From Stutzerimonas stutzeri (GTDB taxonomy: Bacteria; Pseudomonadota; Gammaproteobacteria; Pseudomonadales; Pseudomonadaceae), in NCBI RefSeq assembly GCF_024448985.1, contig NZ_JAMOII010000002.1, positions 248,001-312,000 on the forward strand: a stretch of 64,000 nucleotides of DNA, given 5' to 3'. Shown here in pieces: positions 8,615-17,446 of this stretch; positions within the stretch are counted from its first letter, which is position 1; each line of letters begins with the position of its first letter. The position numbers and the translations under genes are program-made. Under the pieces are notes generated by a model, which worked only from the letters and a program-made list of their open reading frames with translations, was not told where the DNA came from and did no database searches.

Positions 8615-10836
8615 CGGTTGAACAGGCCTTTCAGTGCGTCTTTCAATTCAGGGCTGACCTTGTCACCGAGCTTTTCTTCGATGGTTTCGTTGAGTTTTTC
8701 ACCGGCGAGGCGGGCAGCGATCTTGCCGAGACCGTCTTTGTCGAAGCGGCAGGCCTTGGCGCCAAGTTCCAGCGGGCCACGGCAACGCAGTGGCCATTCG
8801 ATGCCGACGTAACGCTCGTTGACTGCGCAGGCCGGGTCGGGCATGGCGCCCTTGTCGCCCTCGATGACGATCCCGACGCGGTAGTCCATGCCCAGCACAC
8901 GCAGATCCACATCGCCGTTGCCGTTTACCGTCAGCCCCGGAATGCTGGCCTTCAGGTCCGGATTGCTGGCTACGCCGTTGCGCAGGGTCAGGTTGCCCTT
9001 GAGTTCGCGGAACGGCGTGTCCTTGCTGCGCGGGTCGCTGGTCAGTGGCTTGCGATTCAACGTGGAGATGGCGCGACAGAGTTGCTGTTCGAGATTGGCG
9101 TCGACCAGAATGCCGTTGTCGATGATGAAGCCGATCTTGCCGTTTAGGTTGTCGACCCAGGCCTTCTGGCTGTTGCCCTGACTGCGAATGTCGCTGTCCA
9201 GATTGAGCAAGCCCTTGACCACCACTTTTTCGCCCTGGCTTTCGAGCAAGCGCTCGACCGGGACGCGAGCGAAGCGGGTCTGAGCGGTTATTAGCGGTAT
9301 TTGGGGGCGCACATCGAGGCTGGCCGAGGCTTCCACGCGACCGTTGTAATAGCCGCCGCGCATTTCCTCCAGGGTCAGCAGGCCGCCTGCGCTGCGTGCC
9401 CGGAGCGCGAAGCTGTCGAGCGGCAGTTTCATTGCGGTGAGGCTGCCGATATCCAGATTGATTCTGGTATCCAGGCGGCGCAGCGTGGCGATCGGCAGGA
9501 CCGAGGCTTCGCTCCAGGCCTGCTGGGTAGGCTTGTCCGGCAGCGGTGTGGTGCCGCTGCCGATCACGGCGGCTTCGGTGGCCTCTACCTCGCTCTTGCG
9601 GGCAGCGCCGGATGCATCTTCCTGGCCTGGCGGTGGCAGATAGCGGTCCAGATTCAGCTGGTCGCCCTTGAGATCTACGCGCAGTGCCTGTTTGGCGAAA
9701 TCGCTGATGCCGATCTGTCCGGTAAAGGTGCTGCCGTCCAGTTTCAGGTCGAGTTCTTCGAAGGTCAGGCTGGTCGGGGTCCCGGCCAGGCGGGTGACCA
9801 GTTCGGCCTTGCCCAACGCCGTGTTGTCGGCCATGGGCGGGAGTTGCTGGCCGATGCCGCCGAGGAATTCGCGCAAGTTGAACTCGGCGATGGACAGCGT
9901 ACCGGCGAGCTTCGGTTGCTCCTGCAGATCGCGCACCTTCAACTCGCCAAGGCCGCGCAATTGGTTGGCGGTGAACTTGAGACTGGTCCACTCGGCGATA
10001 TCCGCCGCCAGGTCGATGAGCAATTGGCCCTGCGCGCTGAAGGACAGCGTCTTGCCTTCCAGAGGTTCGCCCGAGGCTTCGCCGCTCAGGCGCAGGTTCT
10101 CGAACTGATAACGCTGCAGTTTGTTATCGAAGCGCAGGTCGCCTTGTAACTCGGTGCGCGCCCGCATCACGGGCTGGTTGCTGCCGAAGAAGGCGTTGAG
10201 CTTGACCGGGATCGAAGTGGCTTCGCGGATGGCGCCGGTGCTGAGCTCGATACCTTCGGCGCTGAATTGCTGGCCGCTTTGCGCGTCGTGGTAGCTCACC
10301 CGGGCATCGCTGATGGTCAGGCTATCGATATCCAGCTGCAGCGGACGCCTTGGTTTTCCGGCTCGCGGCTCTTCATTCGCTGTCTCGGCCTGTTCCGCTG
10401 GGGCGGGTTCGCCGGGTTGCGCTTCGCCGCCGGCTGGCTGGCCTACGCCTTCCCAGTTGCTGCTGCCGTTTTCGTCGCGAGCCAGGGTCAGGTTGAGGCC
10501 ATTGAGGGCGATGTCACTCATTTCAACTTCGCGGCTGAACAGCGGCAGCACCCGGACCGAGAGGCCGAGCATGCGCAGATCGGCGAACGGCTGCTCTGGC
10601 GTGCGCACGCTGGCCAGGGTGGTGTCGTGCAGTTCCAGGCCGAGCCACGGGAACAGGCTCCAGCCGATATCGCCGGCAATGTTCAGTTCCAGGCCGGCCT
10701 TGTCACGGGCAAGCGCGCGGATTTCATCCTTGTAATCGTTGGGGTCGAACAGATGAGTCAGGGCGAAGCCCAGTGCGACGAGGAGCAGCAGCAACCCGAG
10801 GATTACCAGGCCCAGGATCTTGCCGAGCGCTTTCAT
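8611..10836 (-). CDS. asmA: AsmA-family protein
   Basis: A 741-residue envelope protein with one N-terminal membrane anchor (about residues 5-28, ILGLVILGLLLLLVALGFAL) followed by a long periplasmic region. The motif FDPNDYKDEIRALARDKAGLELNIAGDIGWSLFPWLG is the hallmark start of AsmA proteins, and the C-terminal third holds the conserved AsmA_C region. AsmA-like proteins are bridge-like lipid-transfer proteins affecting outer-membrane assembly. There is a low-complexity Glu/Pro/Ala linker near residues 130-160. It is the first gene of the asmA-mutY-yggX operon. Confidence 0.93.
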   Translation of the reverse strand: MKALGKILGLVILGLLLLLVALGFALTHLFDPNDYKDEIRALARDKAGLELNIAGDIGWSLFPWLGLELHDTTLASVRTPEQPFADLRMLGLSVRVLPLFSREVEMSDIALNGLNLTLARDENGSSNWEGVGQPAGGEAQPGEPAPAEQAETANEEPRAGKPRRPLQLDIDSLTISDARVSYHDAQSGQQFSAEGIELSTGAIREATSIPVKLNAFFGSNQPVMRARTELQGDLRFDNKLQRYQFENLRLSGEASGEPLEGKTLSFSAQGQLLIDLAADIAEWTSLKFTANQLRGLGELKVRDLQEQPKLAGTLSIAEFNLREFLGGIGQQLPPMADNTALGKAELVTRLAGTPTSLTFEELDLKLDGSTFTGQIGISDFAKQALRVDLKGDQLNLDRYLPPPGQEDASGAARKSEVEATEAAVIGSGTTPLPDKPTQQAWSEASVLPIATLRRLDTRINLDIGSLTAMKLPLDSFALRARSAGGLLTLEEMRGGYYNGRVEASASLDVRPQIPLITAQTRFARVPVERLLESQGEKVVVKGLLNLDSDIRSQGNSQKAWVDNLNGKIGFIIDNGILVDANLEQQLCRAISTLNRKPLTSDPRSKDTPFRELKGNLTLRNGVASNPDLKASIPGLTVNGNGDVDLRVLGMDYRVGIVIEGDKGAMPDPACAVNERYVGIEWPLRCRGPLELGAKACRFDKDGLGKIAARLAGEKLNETIEEKLGDKVSPELKDALKGLFNR

Positions 10837-10955
10837 GACAGGTCCTTTGTTTTTGGCGTTTCAAAAGCAGCGAGTATAGCGCCACGAACGTCGGCTTTCG
10901 CCGCAGATGGCGTTGGAGTGGCTGTCTGCGCCTGGGTTCCGGTGGTCGGTCGGAG

Positions 10956-11354
10956 CTAGATGGAATCCAGCGGCAGATGCGTTCTGGCGGCCAGCGCCTG
11001 GGCTTCCAGATGCTCTCTCGGCGCGGCCAGGCGCAGGTCCGTTCCGGCTTCCCGGGCCAGGCGCAGGCTCTCTTCGAGGATCCGTTTGCCGACGCCACGG
11101 CGGCGGGTGATCTTGCGCACGCAGAGATGCGACAAGCGCCAATGCGACGTGCCGCGCTGCAACAGGGCGGCTCCGAGCAGGCGATCGTTGAAACGACCGG
11201 CGATCAGGCTGTGATCTGCCAGCCCTGCCTCGATCAGAGCCGTGGCATCCGCGTAGGGCGCCAACAGCCAATCGGGGGCGTCGGCAAAGATCTTCGCAAG
11301 ATCGATGTGATCCTGCGGGCTGGGCTCGGTGAGGGTTTCGACGAATACGGGCAT
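10956..11354 (-). CDS. panZ: PanZ/PanM-like GNAT-fold acetyl-CoA sensor
   Basis: A 132-residue GNAT-fold protein. The core LSHLCVRKITRRRGVGKRILEE contains the acetyl-CoA-binding R-x-x-G-x-G/A loop at about residues 83-90. In enterobacteria PanZ binds PanD and promotes its maturation while sensing CoA; Pseudomonas has similar proteins. I take the ATG at 11354 (MPVFVETLTEPSPQDHIDLAKI), preceded by AGGT; a frame to 11390 adds 12 unconserved residues. It stands alone, divergent from hisB. A generic N-acetyltransferase cannot be excluded. Confidence 0.75.
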   Translation of the reverse strand: MPVFVETLTEPSPQDHIDLAKIFADAPDWLLAPYADATALIEAGLADHSLIAGRFNDRLLGAALLQRGTSHWRLSHLCVRKITRRRGVGKRILEESLRLAREAGTDLRLAAPREHLEAQALAARTHLPLDSI

Positions 11355-11595
11355 GCTGACCTGACGCGTTGAATGGGTGCCGGCAAGCATAACCGTGCCG
11401 GCTTTTCAGCGCACGACGGCGCTACGATTCGGCCGATAGGCTGCTTCGTTGAGCGGTTGCGGGCGATTGCCGGGAGCGTGTGACCGACCAGCCGGGCTGG
11501 CGCTTCGGTCGTTCCGCTGAACCCAAGACAGAGGCGCAGACCCGTTGGCGGCCGCCGAGCCGCCGCTCGCGTATCCCCGTAGGTTGGTTTGAGCC

Positions 11596-11601
11596 TATAA
11601 T
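11596..11601 (+). promoter_or_regulatory. -10 element before hisB
   Basis: A consensus TATAAT lies 38 bases before the hisB ATG. No good -35 hexamer is present at the normal spacing, so either an activator helps or the -35 is weak. Confidence 0.5.
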
Positions 11602-11638
11602 GCGGACCTTTTTAGCCCCACGATCAGCGGAGCTGTCG

Positions 11639-12232
11639 ATGTCCGAACGTACGGCATGCGTAGAGCGCAACACCCTGGAAACACAGGTCAAGGCCACCAT
11701 CAATCTGGACGGCACCGGCAAGAGCCGCTTCGCCATTGGCGTGCCGTTCCTGGAGCACATGCTCGATCAGATCGCCCGCCATGGCCTGATCGACCTGGAC
11801 ATCGAATGCCAGGGCGATCTGCATATCGACGACCACCACACTGTAGAAGATGTCGGCATCACCCTCGGCCAGGCGTTTGCCAAGGCAGTCGGCGACAAGA
11901 AGGGCATGACCCGTTACGGGCATTCCTACGTGCCGCTGGATGAAGCGCTGTCGCGCGTGGTGATCGATTTCTCGGGCCGCCCGGGCCTGACCATGAACGT
12001 GCCCTATACCCGCGCCACCGTAGGCGGTTTCGACGTCGACCTGTTCCAGGAATTCTTCCAGGGCTTCGTCAATCACGCCCTGGTCACCCTGCACATCGAC
12101 ACCCTGCGCGGCACCAACACTCATCACCAGATCGAAACCGTGTTCAAGGCCTTCGGCCGCGCGCTGCGCATGGCGCTGACGCTGGACGAGCGGATGGCCG
12201 GACAGATGCCTTCGACCAAGGGTTGCCTGTAA
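11639..12232 (+). CDS. hisB: HisB, imidazoleglycerol-phosphate dehydratase
   Basis: Sixth step of histidine synthesis: dehydrates imidazole glycerol phosphate to imidazole acetol phosphate. The protein is 197 residues, the monofunctional form without a phosphatase domain. The duplicated manganese-binding motifs are DDHHTVED at 64-71 and THHQIE at 161-166. The ATG at 11639 is chosen over an upstream in-frame start at 11480 because the family begins here. Its stop overlaps the hisH start (TAATG), giving a coupled hisB-hisH pair. Confidence 0.98.
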   Translation: MSERTACVERNTLETQVKATINLDGTGKSRFAIGVPFLEHMLDQIARHGLIDLDIECQGDLHIDDHHTVEDVGITLGQAFAKAVGDKKGMTRYGHSYVPLDEALSRVVIDFSGRPGLTMNVPYTRATVGGFDVDLFQEFFQGFVNHALVTLHIDTLRGTNTHHQIETVFKAFGRALRMALTLDERMAGQMPSTKGCL

Positions 12233-12870
12233 TGCAGACCGTTGCTGTCATCGATTACGGCATGGGCAACCTGCACTCGGTCGCCAAGGCGCTGGAGCAC
12301 GTTGGCGCCGGCAAGGTGCTGGTGACCAGCGATGCGCAGGTCATCCGGGAAGCCGACCGCGTGGTCTTCCCCGGCGTCGGTGCGATCCGCGATTGCATGG
12401 CCGAGATCCGCCGTCTGGGCTTTGACGAGCTGGTGCGCGAAGTCAGCGTCGACCGTCCTTTCCTCGGCATCTGCGTCGGCATGCAGGCGCTGATGGAGCG
12501 TAGCGAGGAGAACGGTGGGGTCGATTGCATCGGGCTGTTCCCGGGCCAGGTGCGCTTCTTCGGCAAGGATCTGCAGGAAGACGGCGAGCGCCTCAAGGTG
12601 CCGCACATGGGCTGGAACGAGGTCAAGCAGGCGGTCGATCATCCGCTCTGGCACAACATTCCGGACCAAGGCCGCTTCTATTTCGTGCACAGCTATTACA
12701 TCGAGGCCGGTAACCTGCGCCACGTCGTCGGTCGCGGTCACTACGGCAAGGACTTTGCCGCTGCGCTGGCCGACGGCTCGCGCTTCGCCGTGCAATTCCA
12801 TCCCGAGAAGAGCCACACCCACGGCCTGCAGCTGCTGCAGAATTTCGCCGCCTGGGATGGCCGCTGGTAA
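12232..12870 (+). CDS. hisH: HisH, glutamine amidotransferase subunit of IGP synthase
   Basis: Class-I glutaminase of 212 residues that passes ammonia to HisF. The nucleophile is Cys81 in [11 protein letters not shown], with His190 and Glu192 in AVQFHPEKS completing the triad. The start overlaps the hisB stop and its own stop overlaps the next gene in the same TAATG manner. The partner HisF is encoded downstream at 13984. Confidence 0.98.
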   Translation: MQTVAVIDYGMGNLHSVAKALEHVGAGKVLVTSDAQVIREADRVVFPGVGAIRDCMAEIRRLGFDELVREVSVDRPFLGICVGMQALMERSEENGGVDCIGLFPGQVRFFGKDLQEDGERLKVPHMGWNEVKQAVDHPLWHNIPDQGRFYFVHSYYIEAGNLRHVVGRGHYGKDFAAALADGSRFAVQFHPEKSHTHGLQLLQNFAAWDGRW

Positions 12871-13130
12871 TGAGCCGGGCCAAGACGAAAGCACCTGTGC
12901 TGACGCTGGACCCCGCTCAGGAGCAGGCTGCGCAGCAGACCATCAAGCGTTTTCTCGAAGATCGTTTCGAACTGGAGCTTGGCTCCTTCGAGGCGCAGGA
13001 AGTGCTCGATCTGTTTGCGCGTGAGATTGCTCCGCTCTACTACAACAAGGCGATTTTCGATGTGCAGATGCACCTGAAAGACAGGTTCGAAAGCATCGAA
13101 AGCGACTTGTGGGCGCTCGAAAAGAGCTGA
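12870..13130 (+). CDS. DUF2164-family protein embedded in the his operon
   Basis: An 86-residue cytoplasmic protein of unknown function with the DUF2164 pattern (IKRFLEDRFELELGSFEAQEVLDLFAREIAPLYYNKAIFD). It starts within the hisH stop codon and lies 36 bases before hisA, so it is co-transcribed with histidine biosynthesis. I recall the same arrangement in other pseudomonads, which suggests a conserved but unexplained link. No catalytic motif is visible; the acidic helical make-up suggests a small regulatory or binding protein. Confidence 0.88.
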   Translation: MSRAKTKAPVLTLDPAQEQAAQQTIKRFLEDRFELELGSFEAQEVLDLFAREIAPLYYNKAIFDVQMHLKDRFESIESDLWALEKS

Positions 13131-13166
13131 CCTTTAACCGATTCCCGATTTGAACAGGTTCGAGCC

Positions 13167-13910
13167 ATGCTGATTATCCCCGCAATCGATCTGAAAGACG
13201 GCGCCTGCGTGCGTCTACGTCAGGGCCTGATGGACGACGCCACGGTATTCTCCGATGACCCGGTGGCGATGGCCGCCAAGTGGGTCGAGGCCGGTTGCCG
13301 CCGCTTGCATTTGGTTGATCTCAACGGTGCCTTCGAAGGCCAGCCGGTCAATGGCGATGTGGTCACCGCGATCGCCAAGCGCTATCCGAACCTGCCGATC
13401 CAGATCGGTGGCGGTATCCGTTCGCTGGAAACCATCGAGCATTACGTGCGCGCCGGCGTCAGCTACGTGATCATCGGTACCAAGGCGGTCAAGCAGCCGG
13501 AGTTCGTCGGCGAGGCTTGTCGGGCGTTTCCGGGCAAAGTGATCGTCGGTCTGGATGCCAAAGACGGTTTCGTCGCCACCGACGGCTGGGCCGAAGTATC
13601 CAGCGTGCAGGCCGTCGATCTGGCGCGCCGTTTCGAGGCTGATGGCGTATCCGCGATCGTCTACACCGACATCGCCAAGGACGGCATGATGCAGGGCTGC
13701 AACGTCGAGGCGACGGTGGCCCTGGCCAACGCCAGCAAGATCCCGGTGATCGCCTCCGGCGGCATTCACAACATCGGTGATATCCAGAAGCTGCTCGATA
13801 CCAATACCCCCGGCATCATCGGCGCCATCACCGGTCGCGCGATCTACGAGGGCACGCTCGATGTGGCCGAAGCGCAGGCGCTCTGCGATCTGAAGTACAA
13901 GGACGAATAA
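13167..13910 (+). CDS. hisA: HisA, ProFAR isomerase
   Basis: A TIM-barrel isomerase of 247 residues that opens the ribose ring of ProFAR in the fourth step of histidine synthesis. The catalytic pair is Asp8 (IPAIDLKDG) and Asp130 (VGLDAKDG). Phosphate-binding turns IQIGGGIRS and VIASGGIHN are intact. It is followed by a 70-base palindromic intergenic segment before hisF. Confidence 0.98.
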   Translation: MLIIPAIDLKDGACVRLRQGLMDDATVFSDDPVAMAAKWVEAGCRRLHLVDLNGAFEGQPVNGDVVTAIAKRYPNLPIQIGGGIRSLETIEHYVRAGVSYVIIGTKAVKQPEFVGEACRAFPGKVIVGLDAKDGFVATDGWAEVSSVQAVDLARRFEADGVSAIVYTDIAKDGMMQGCNVEATVALANASKIPVIASGGIHNIGDIQKLLDTNTPGIIGAITGRAIYEGTLDVAEAQALCDLKYKDE

Positions 13911-13911
13911 A

Positions 13912-13972
13912 CGTAGGGTGGGCGTAGCCCACCGTAAACGATGTATTTTTGGTGGGTTGCACCCACCCTACG
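13912..13972. repeat. Palindromic intergenic repeat between hisA and hisF
   Basis: CGTAGGGTGGGC-GTA-GCCCACC and, 17 bases on, GGTGGGTT-GC-ACCCACCCTACG are inverted copies, so the whole segment can fold into a nested hairpin. A related but shorter palindrome with GGGTGGATGT and ACATCCACCCTACG lies at 23341-23368. Such GTAGGGTGGG palindromes occur in many bacterial genomes and look like a small dispersed element. Here it lies inside the his operon and may affect hisF expression. Confidence 0.75.
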
Positions 13973-13983
13973 GGAAATCCGCT

Positions 13984-14754
13984 ATGGCTTTGGCAAAACG
14001 CATCATCCCCTGCCTCGACGTGGACAACGGCCGCGTGGTCAAGGGCGTTCAGTTCGAGAACATCCGCGACGCCGGCGACCCGGTGGAGATCGCCCGTCGC
14101 TACGACGAGCAGGGCGCCGACGAGATCACCTTTCTCGACATTACCGCCAGCGTCGACAACCGCGACACCACGCTGCACACCGTCGAACGCATGGCCAGCC
14201 AGGTATTCATCCCGCTGACCGTCGGCGGTGGCGTGCGCACCGTGCAAGACATCCGCAACCTGCTCAACGCCGGGGCCGACAAGGTCTCGATCAATACCGC
14301 CGCCGTCTTCACCCCCGAGTTCGTTGGTGAGGCCGCCGATCGCTTCGGCTCGCAGTGCATCGTCGTGGCCATCGATGCGAAGAAAGTGTCCAAGCCGGGC
14401 GAAGCGCCGCGCTGGGAAATCTTCACCCATGGCGGACGCAAGCCCACGGGGCTGGACGCGGTGCTCTGGGCACAGAAGATGGAGGCGCTGGGTGCCGGTG
14501 AAATCCTGCTGACCAGCATGGATCAGGATGGCGTCAAGAGCGGCTACGACCTCGGTGTCACCCGCGCCATCAGCGAGGCGCTGAGTATCCCGGTGATCGC
14601 CTCCGGTGGTGTAGGCAACCTGCAGCACCTGGCCGATGGCATCCTCGAGGGCAAGGCCGATGCGGTATTGGCGGCCAGTATTTTTCACTTTGGCGAATAC
14701 ACCGTGCCGGAAGCAAAAGCCTATATGGCCAGTTGCGGCATTGTGATGCGTTGA
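13984..14754 (+). CDS. hisF: HisF, IGP synthase cyclase subunit
   Basis: TIM-barrel cyclase of 256 residues that with HisH makes imidazole glycerol phosphate and AICAR. The catalytic acids are Asp12 (IPCLDVDNG) and Asp131 (VVAIDAKKV). An in-frame upstream ATG at 13918 lies within the palindromic repeat and is rejected; [13 protein letters not shown] is the normal start. It closes the hisB-hisH-DUF2164-hisA-hisF set. Confidence 0.98.
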   Translation: MALAKRIIPCLDVDNGRVVKGVQFENIRDAGDPVEIARRYDEQGADEITFLDITASVDNRDTTLHTVERMASQVFIPLTVGGGVRTVQDIRNLLNAGADKVSINTAAVFTPEFVGEAADRFGSQCIVVAIDAKKVSKPGEAPRWEIFTHGGRKPTGLDAVLWAQKMEALGAGEILLTSMDQDGVKSGYDLGVTRAISEALSIPVIASGGVGNLQHLADGILEGKADAVLAASIFHFGEYTVPEAKAYMASCGIVMR

Positions 14755-14835
14755 GTCGGCAGCCGATTCGATCGAGCAAACAACACTTAAAGGAACGTAA
14801 CGGGCCATCCGTGCGGGAATAAAGGAATTAATGCC

Positions 14836-15579
14836 ATGTTCAAATCCACGCTTCTTGCTTTAGCGACCAGTTTGATCTTGGGCACCACCGCCCAGGCCGC
14901 ACCGGAGCAGATCGATCTGCTCACCGAAAATTTCCCGCCTTACAACATGGCCGTCGATGGCAAGAATTTCGCCCGTGACGAGAACATCAGGGGCATCGCT
15001 GCCGACATCATCCGCGAGATGTTCCAGCGCGCCGGTATCGATTACACCCTGACCTTGCGCTTCCCTTGGGAGCGGATATACAAGATGGCTCTGGAAACGC
15101 CTGGCTATGGGGTGTTCGTGACGGCTCGGTTGCCTGAGCGCGAGGAGCTGTTCAAATGGGTAGGTCCTATCGGGCCGGATGACTGGGTGCTGCTGGCGCG
15201 CGGTGACAGCACCATTGAAGTCGACAGCCTCGAGCAGGCCCGGCAATACCGGATTGGCGCATACAAGGGCGATGCCATTGCCGAGCATCTCGTTGCGCAG
15301 GGGCTGCAGCCGACCTTGGCGCTGCGCGACCAGGTCAACGTCGAGAAACTGCAAAGCGGCGCGATCGATCTATGGGCGACGGGCGACCCAGCGGGGCGCT
15401 TCCTGGCGAAGCAGCAGGGCGTGTCCGGTCTCAAGCGGGTACTGCGTTTCGACAGTGCTGAGCTTTTCCTGGCGCTAAACCGTCAGGTGTCCGATGAGAC
15501 GGTCGAGAAGCTACAGGCCGCTCTGGATCAAATGCGCGCCGACGGCACGATCAATACCATCACTGGCCGGTATTTCTGA
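14836..15579 (+). CDS. Family-3 periplasmic binding protein, tandem copy 1
   Basis: A 247-residue secreted protein with a signal peptide (cut near AQA-APEQ) and the family-3 solute-binding fold (LLTENFPPYNMAVDGKNF, then FPWERIYKMALETPGYGVFVTARLPEREELFKWVGP). It shares most of its motifs with the next gene, so the two arose by duplication. No permease or ATPase is adjacent. The ligand could be an amino acid or organic acid, and the protein may serve a sensor or importer elsewhere. It lies after hisF but has an 81-base gap, so its own promoter is likely. Confidence 0.85.
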   Translation: MFKSTLLALATSLILGTTAQAAPEQIDLLTENFPPYNMAVDGKNFARDENIRGIAADIIREMFQRAGIDYTLTLRFPWERIYKMALETPGYGVFVTARLPEREELFKWVGPIGPDDWVLLARGDSTIEVDSLEQARQYRIGAYKGDAIAEHLVAQGLQPTLALRDQVNVEKLQSGAIDLWATGDPAGRFLAKQQGVSGLKRVLRFDSAELFLALNRQVSDETVEKLQAALDQMRADGTINTITGRYF

Positions 15580-15883
15580 TCGGCGCCTCGCTAGCTGCGT
15601 GTATGCATCGAAGACCGGTGGGGCGCTCCAGAGGTGAGCGCCACGCCGTTTCCCCGCGACTGAACATCTTTTTCCCTCCTTATTAAGCAAACCTCGTGCA
15701 GGTTGGCGCCGCGGATGCGAGTGCTGGCCAAATGATGTCTCAATTTGTGCGGTTCGTCCCAGTTCGGTGACAGTCTCCGTGCGTCTGGTTCTTCCGTTGC
15801 TACACATAAAAGGTGGCACGCATGACATCTGTTAATAGGTGCCGGTGCGCCGCCTGGTATTAGCAGAAGTAGGGGGAGAATCG
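15580..15883. other. Intergenic region between the tandem binding proteins
   Basis: A 304-base stretch with no supported gene. It is less GC-rich near 15675-15690 (TTATTAAG) and ends in a strong GGGGGAG ribosome site for the next gene. I see no convincing terminator or promoter. TGGCAC at 15814 resembles half of a sigma-54 site, but the matching GC element is absent. Confidence 0.5.
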
Positions 15884-16630
15884 ATGAAGCGAATTCTAGC
15901 GGTCGGCCTGCTGTTGCTCGCGGCCGCCTCGGCCAAGGCCGCATTGCCAGCCGACTACAGGGTGGTGATGCTGACGGAGAATTTCCCGCCGTTCAATATG
16001 GCGGCCGACGGCAAGAACTACGCAGCGGATCGCAACGTCAGCGGCATCAACGCCGACATCGTGCGCGAAATGTTCAAGCGTGCCGATATCGATTACAGCC
16101 TGACACTGCGCTTCCCCTGGGAGCGCATCTATAACCAAGTACTGGATAAGCCGGACCAAGGGTTGTTCTCCACCACCTATACGCCGGAGCGCGAGCCGCT
16201 ATTCAAGTGGGTCGGCCCGCTCGCTAGCACCGGCTGGGTGCTTCTCGCTCCGCCCGGCAGTCCGTTACGCCTGAGTTCGCTTGAGCAGGCTCGGCGGTAT
16301 CGGATTGGCGCCTATCAGGATGACGCGGTCAGCCAGCATCTTGAGAGCAATGGGTTCGAGCCGATTAACTCGCTGCGTGACCAGGCAAACATCGGAAAAC
16401 TGCTCAAAGGACATATCGATCTGTGGGCGACCACCGATCCGGTCGGCCCTTATCTGGCCAAGCAGGAAGGGGTAAACGGGCTGGTGACTGCATTGCGGTT
16501 CAACGATGCGCAGCTGTTTCTCGCGCTGAACAAGCAGACGCCGGACGATGTCGTGGCGCGGCTGCAAAAGGCGTTGGACGAGATGCGGGGCGACGGTTCC
16601 ATCGACGCCATCATGCGTCGTTATCTCTGA
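15884..16630 (+). CDS. Family-3 periplasmic binding protein, tandem copy 2
   Basis: A 248-residue paralogue of the preceding gene: signal peptide ending SAKA-ALPAD, then MLTENFPPFNMAADGKNY, FKRADIDYSLTLRFPWERIYN and EREPLFKWVGPLA in the same order. The ATG at 15884 follows GGGGGAG by five bases, so the longer frame from 15839 is rejected. Its stop lies inside the tail of the convergent deacetylase gene (10-base overlap). As with copy 1 there is no transporter partner in sight. The large separation between the copies suggests independent regulation. Confidence 0.85.
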   Translation: MKRILAVGLLLLAAASAKAALPADYRVVMLTENFPPFNMAADGKNYAADRNVSGINADIVREMFKRADIDYSLTLRFPWERIYNQVLDKPDQGLFSTTYTPEREPLFKWVGPLASTGWVLLAPPGSPLRLSSLEQARRYRIGAYQDDAVSQHLESNGFEPINSLRDQANIGKLLKGHIDLWATTDPVGPYLAKQEGVNGLVTALRFNDAQLFLALNKQTPDDVVARLQKALDEMRGDGSIDAIMRRYL

Positions 16631-17445
16631 TCCTGGGCTGAGCGATAAATGCCGCCTGAGCCATGGGCAACCATCGCGCGGTTGCCACGGGTAGCGATCA
16701 TCTGTCCGATGTCCACCCAGTCGATCCCCTGAGCCTGCAGACGTGGCAATTCCCGCTCCAGAAGCGCCAGCGTGCTGGGGTGGGGATGGCCGATGATCAC
16801 CACTGAACCCTGCTTGCGCGCAAGCTTCAGGGCTGTGCGGAACTGCGCCGCAACGGCGTGAGGGCTGGGGTCGTCGTCGAGAAAAATATCCCGCGACAGG
16901 CTGGCCAATCCGATCCGTTGAGCGGCGGCGGCTGCAACCGTTCCGGCATGGGTGCGGCTGTCGAGAAAGAACAGATGGCGCTGCTGCAGCTCGTTCATCA
17001 AGGACGCCATCGGCTGCGCTCGAGCGGTCATCAGGCTGCCCATGTGGTTGTTTACACCGCTGGCATGGGGAACCTTTGCCAGTGCGCTGTCCAATCGGTT
17101 GGACAGCTCCGTCGGCCCCAGTTGCGGCTGCCAGGCATAGGGGCCATCGGCCGGAGCCATGGGCAGATGCAGCATGACCGTCTTACCTGCCGCGTTGGCC
17201 CGTTCGGCCAGCGGAGTGGCGTGGCGACTGTCCGGCAGGATCGCCATTGCCACCGGGCCGGGCAGTGCCAGAACACGACCGTCGCGAGCAGCGTTCTGTC
17301 CGAGGTCATCCATTACCAAGGCTAACTTCGGCATTCGCGAAAGGGTTGTCAGGCGCTCTGAGTCGCCTGTTGCATCCGCGCCCGGAGCGCCGATTACCAG
17401 CAGCGGTGTCAAGAGTCCCAGCAGCAGGATGGCAAGTCGGGACAT
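16621..17445 (-). CDS. Divergent polysaccharide deacetylase (YibQ family)
   Basis: A 274-residue exported protein with an N-terminal signal peptide (about 1-20) and the divergent NodB-like fold. The acids are in LVMDDLGQN (Asp46, Asp47), with LHLPMAP, NNHMGS, DSRTHAGT and VIIGHPHPSTL supplying the conserved His and Asp residues. In gammaproteobacteria this gene typically follows envC and ctpA, as here, where the ctpA stop is two bases away. A role in peptidoglycan or envelope polysaccharide processing is inferred from that context. Confidence 0.9.
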   Translation of the reverse strand: MSRLAILLLGLLTPLLVIGAPGADATGDSERLTTLSRMPKLALVMDDLGQNAARDGRVLALPGPVAMAILPDSRHATPLAERANAAGKTVMLHLPMAPADGPYAWQPQLGPTELSNRLDSALAKVPHASGVNNHMGSLMTARAQPMASLMNELQQRHLFFLDSRTHAGTVAAAAAQRIGLASLSRDIFLDDDPSPHAVAAQFRTALKLARKQGSVVIIGHPHPSTLALLERELPRLQAQGIDWVDIGQMIATRGNRAMVAHGSGGIYRSAQDQR

Positions 17446-17446
17446 C

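Noticed and set aside
15814-15829. TGGCAC resembling a sigma-54 -24 element
   Set aside because: The -12 GC at the required spacing is absent (ACAT instead of TTGC).
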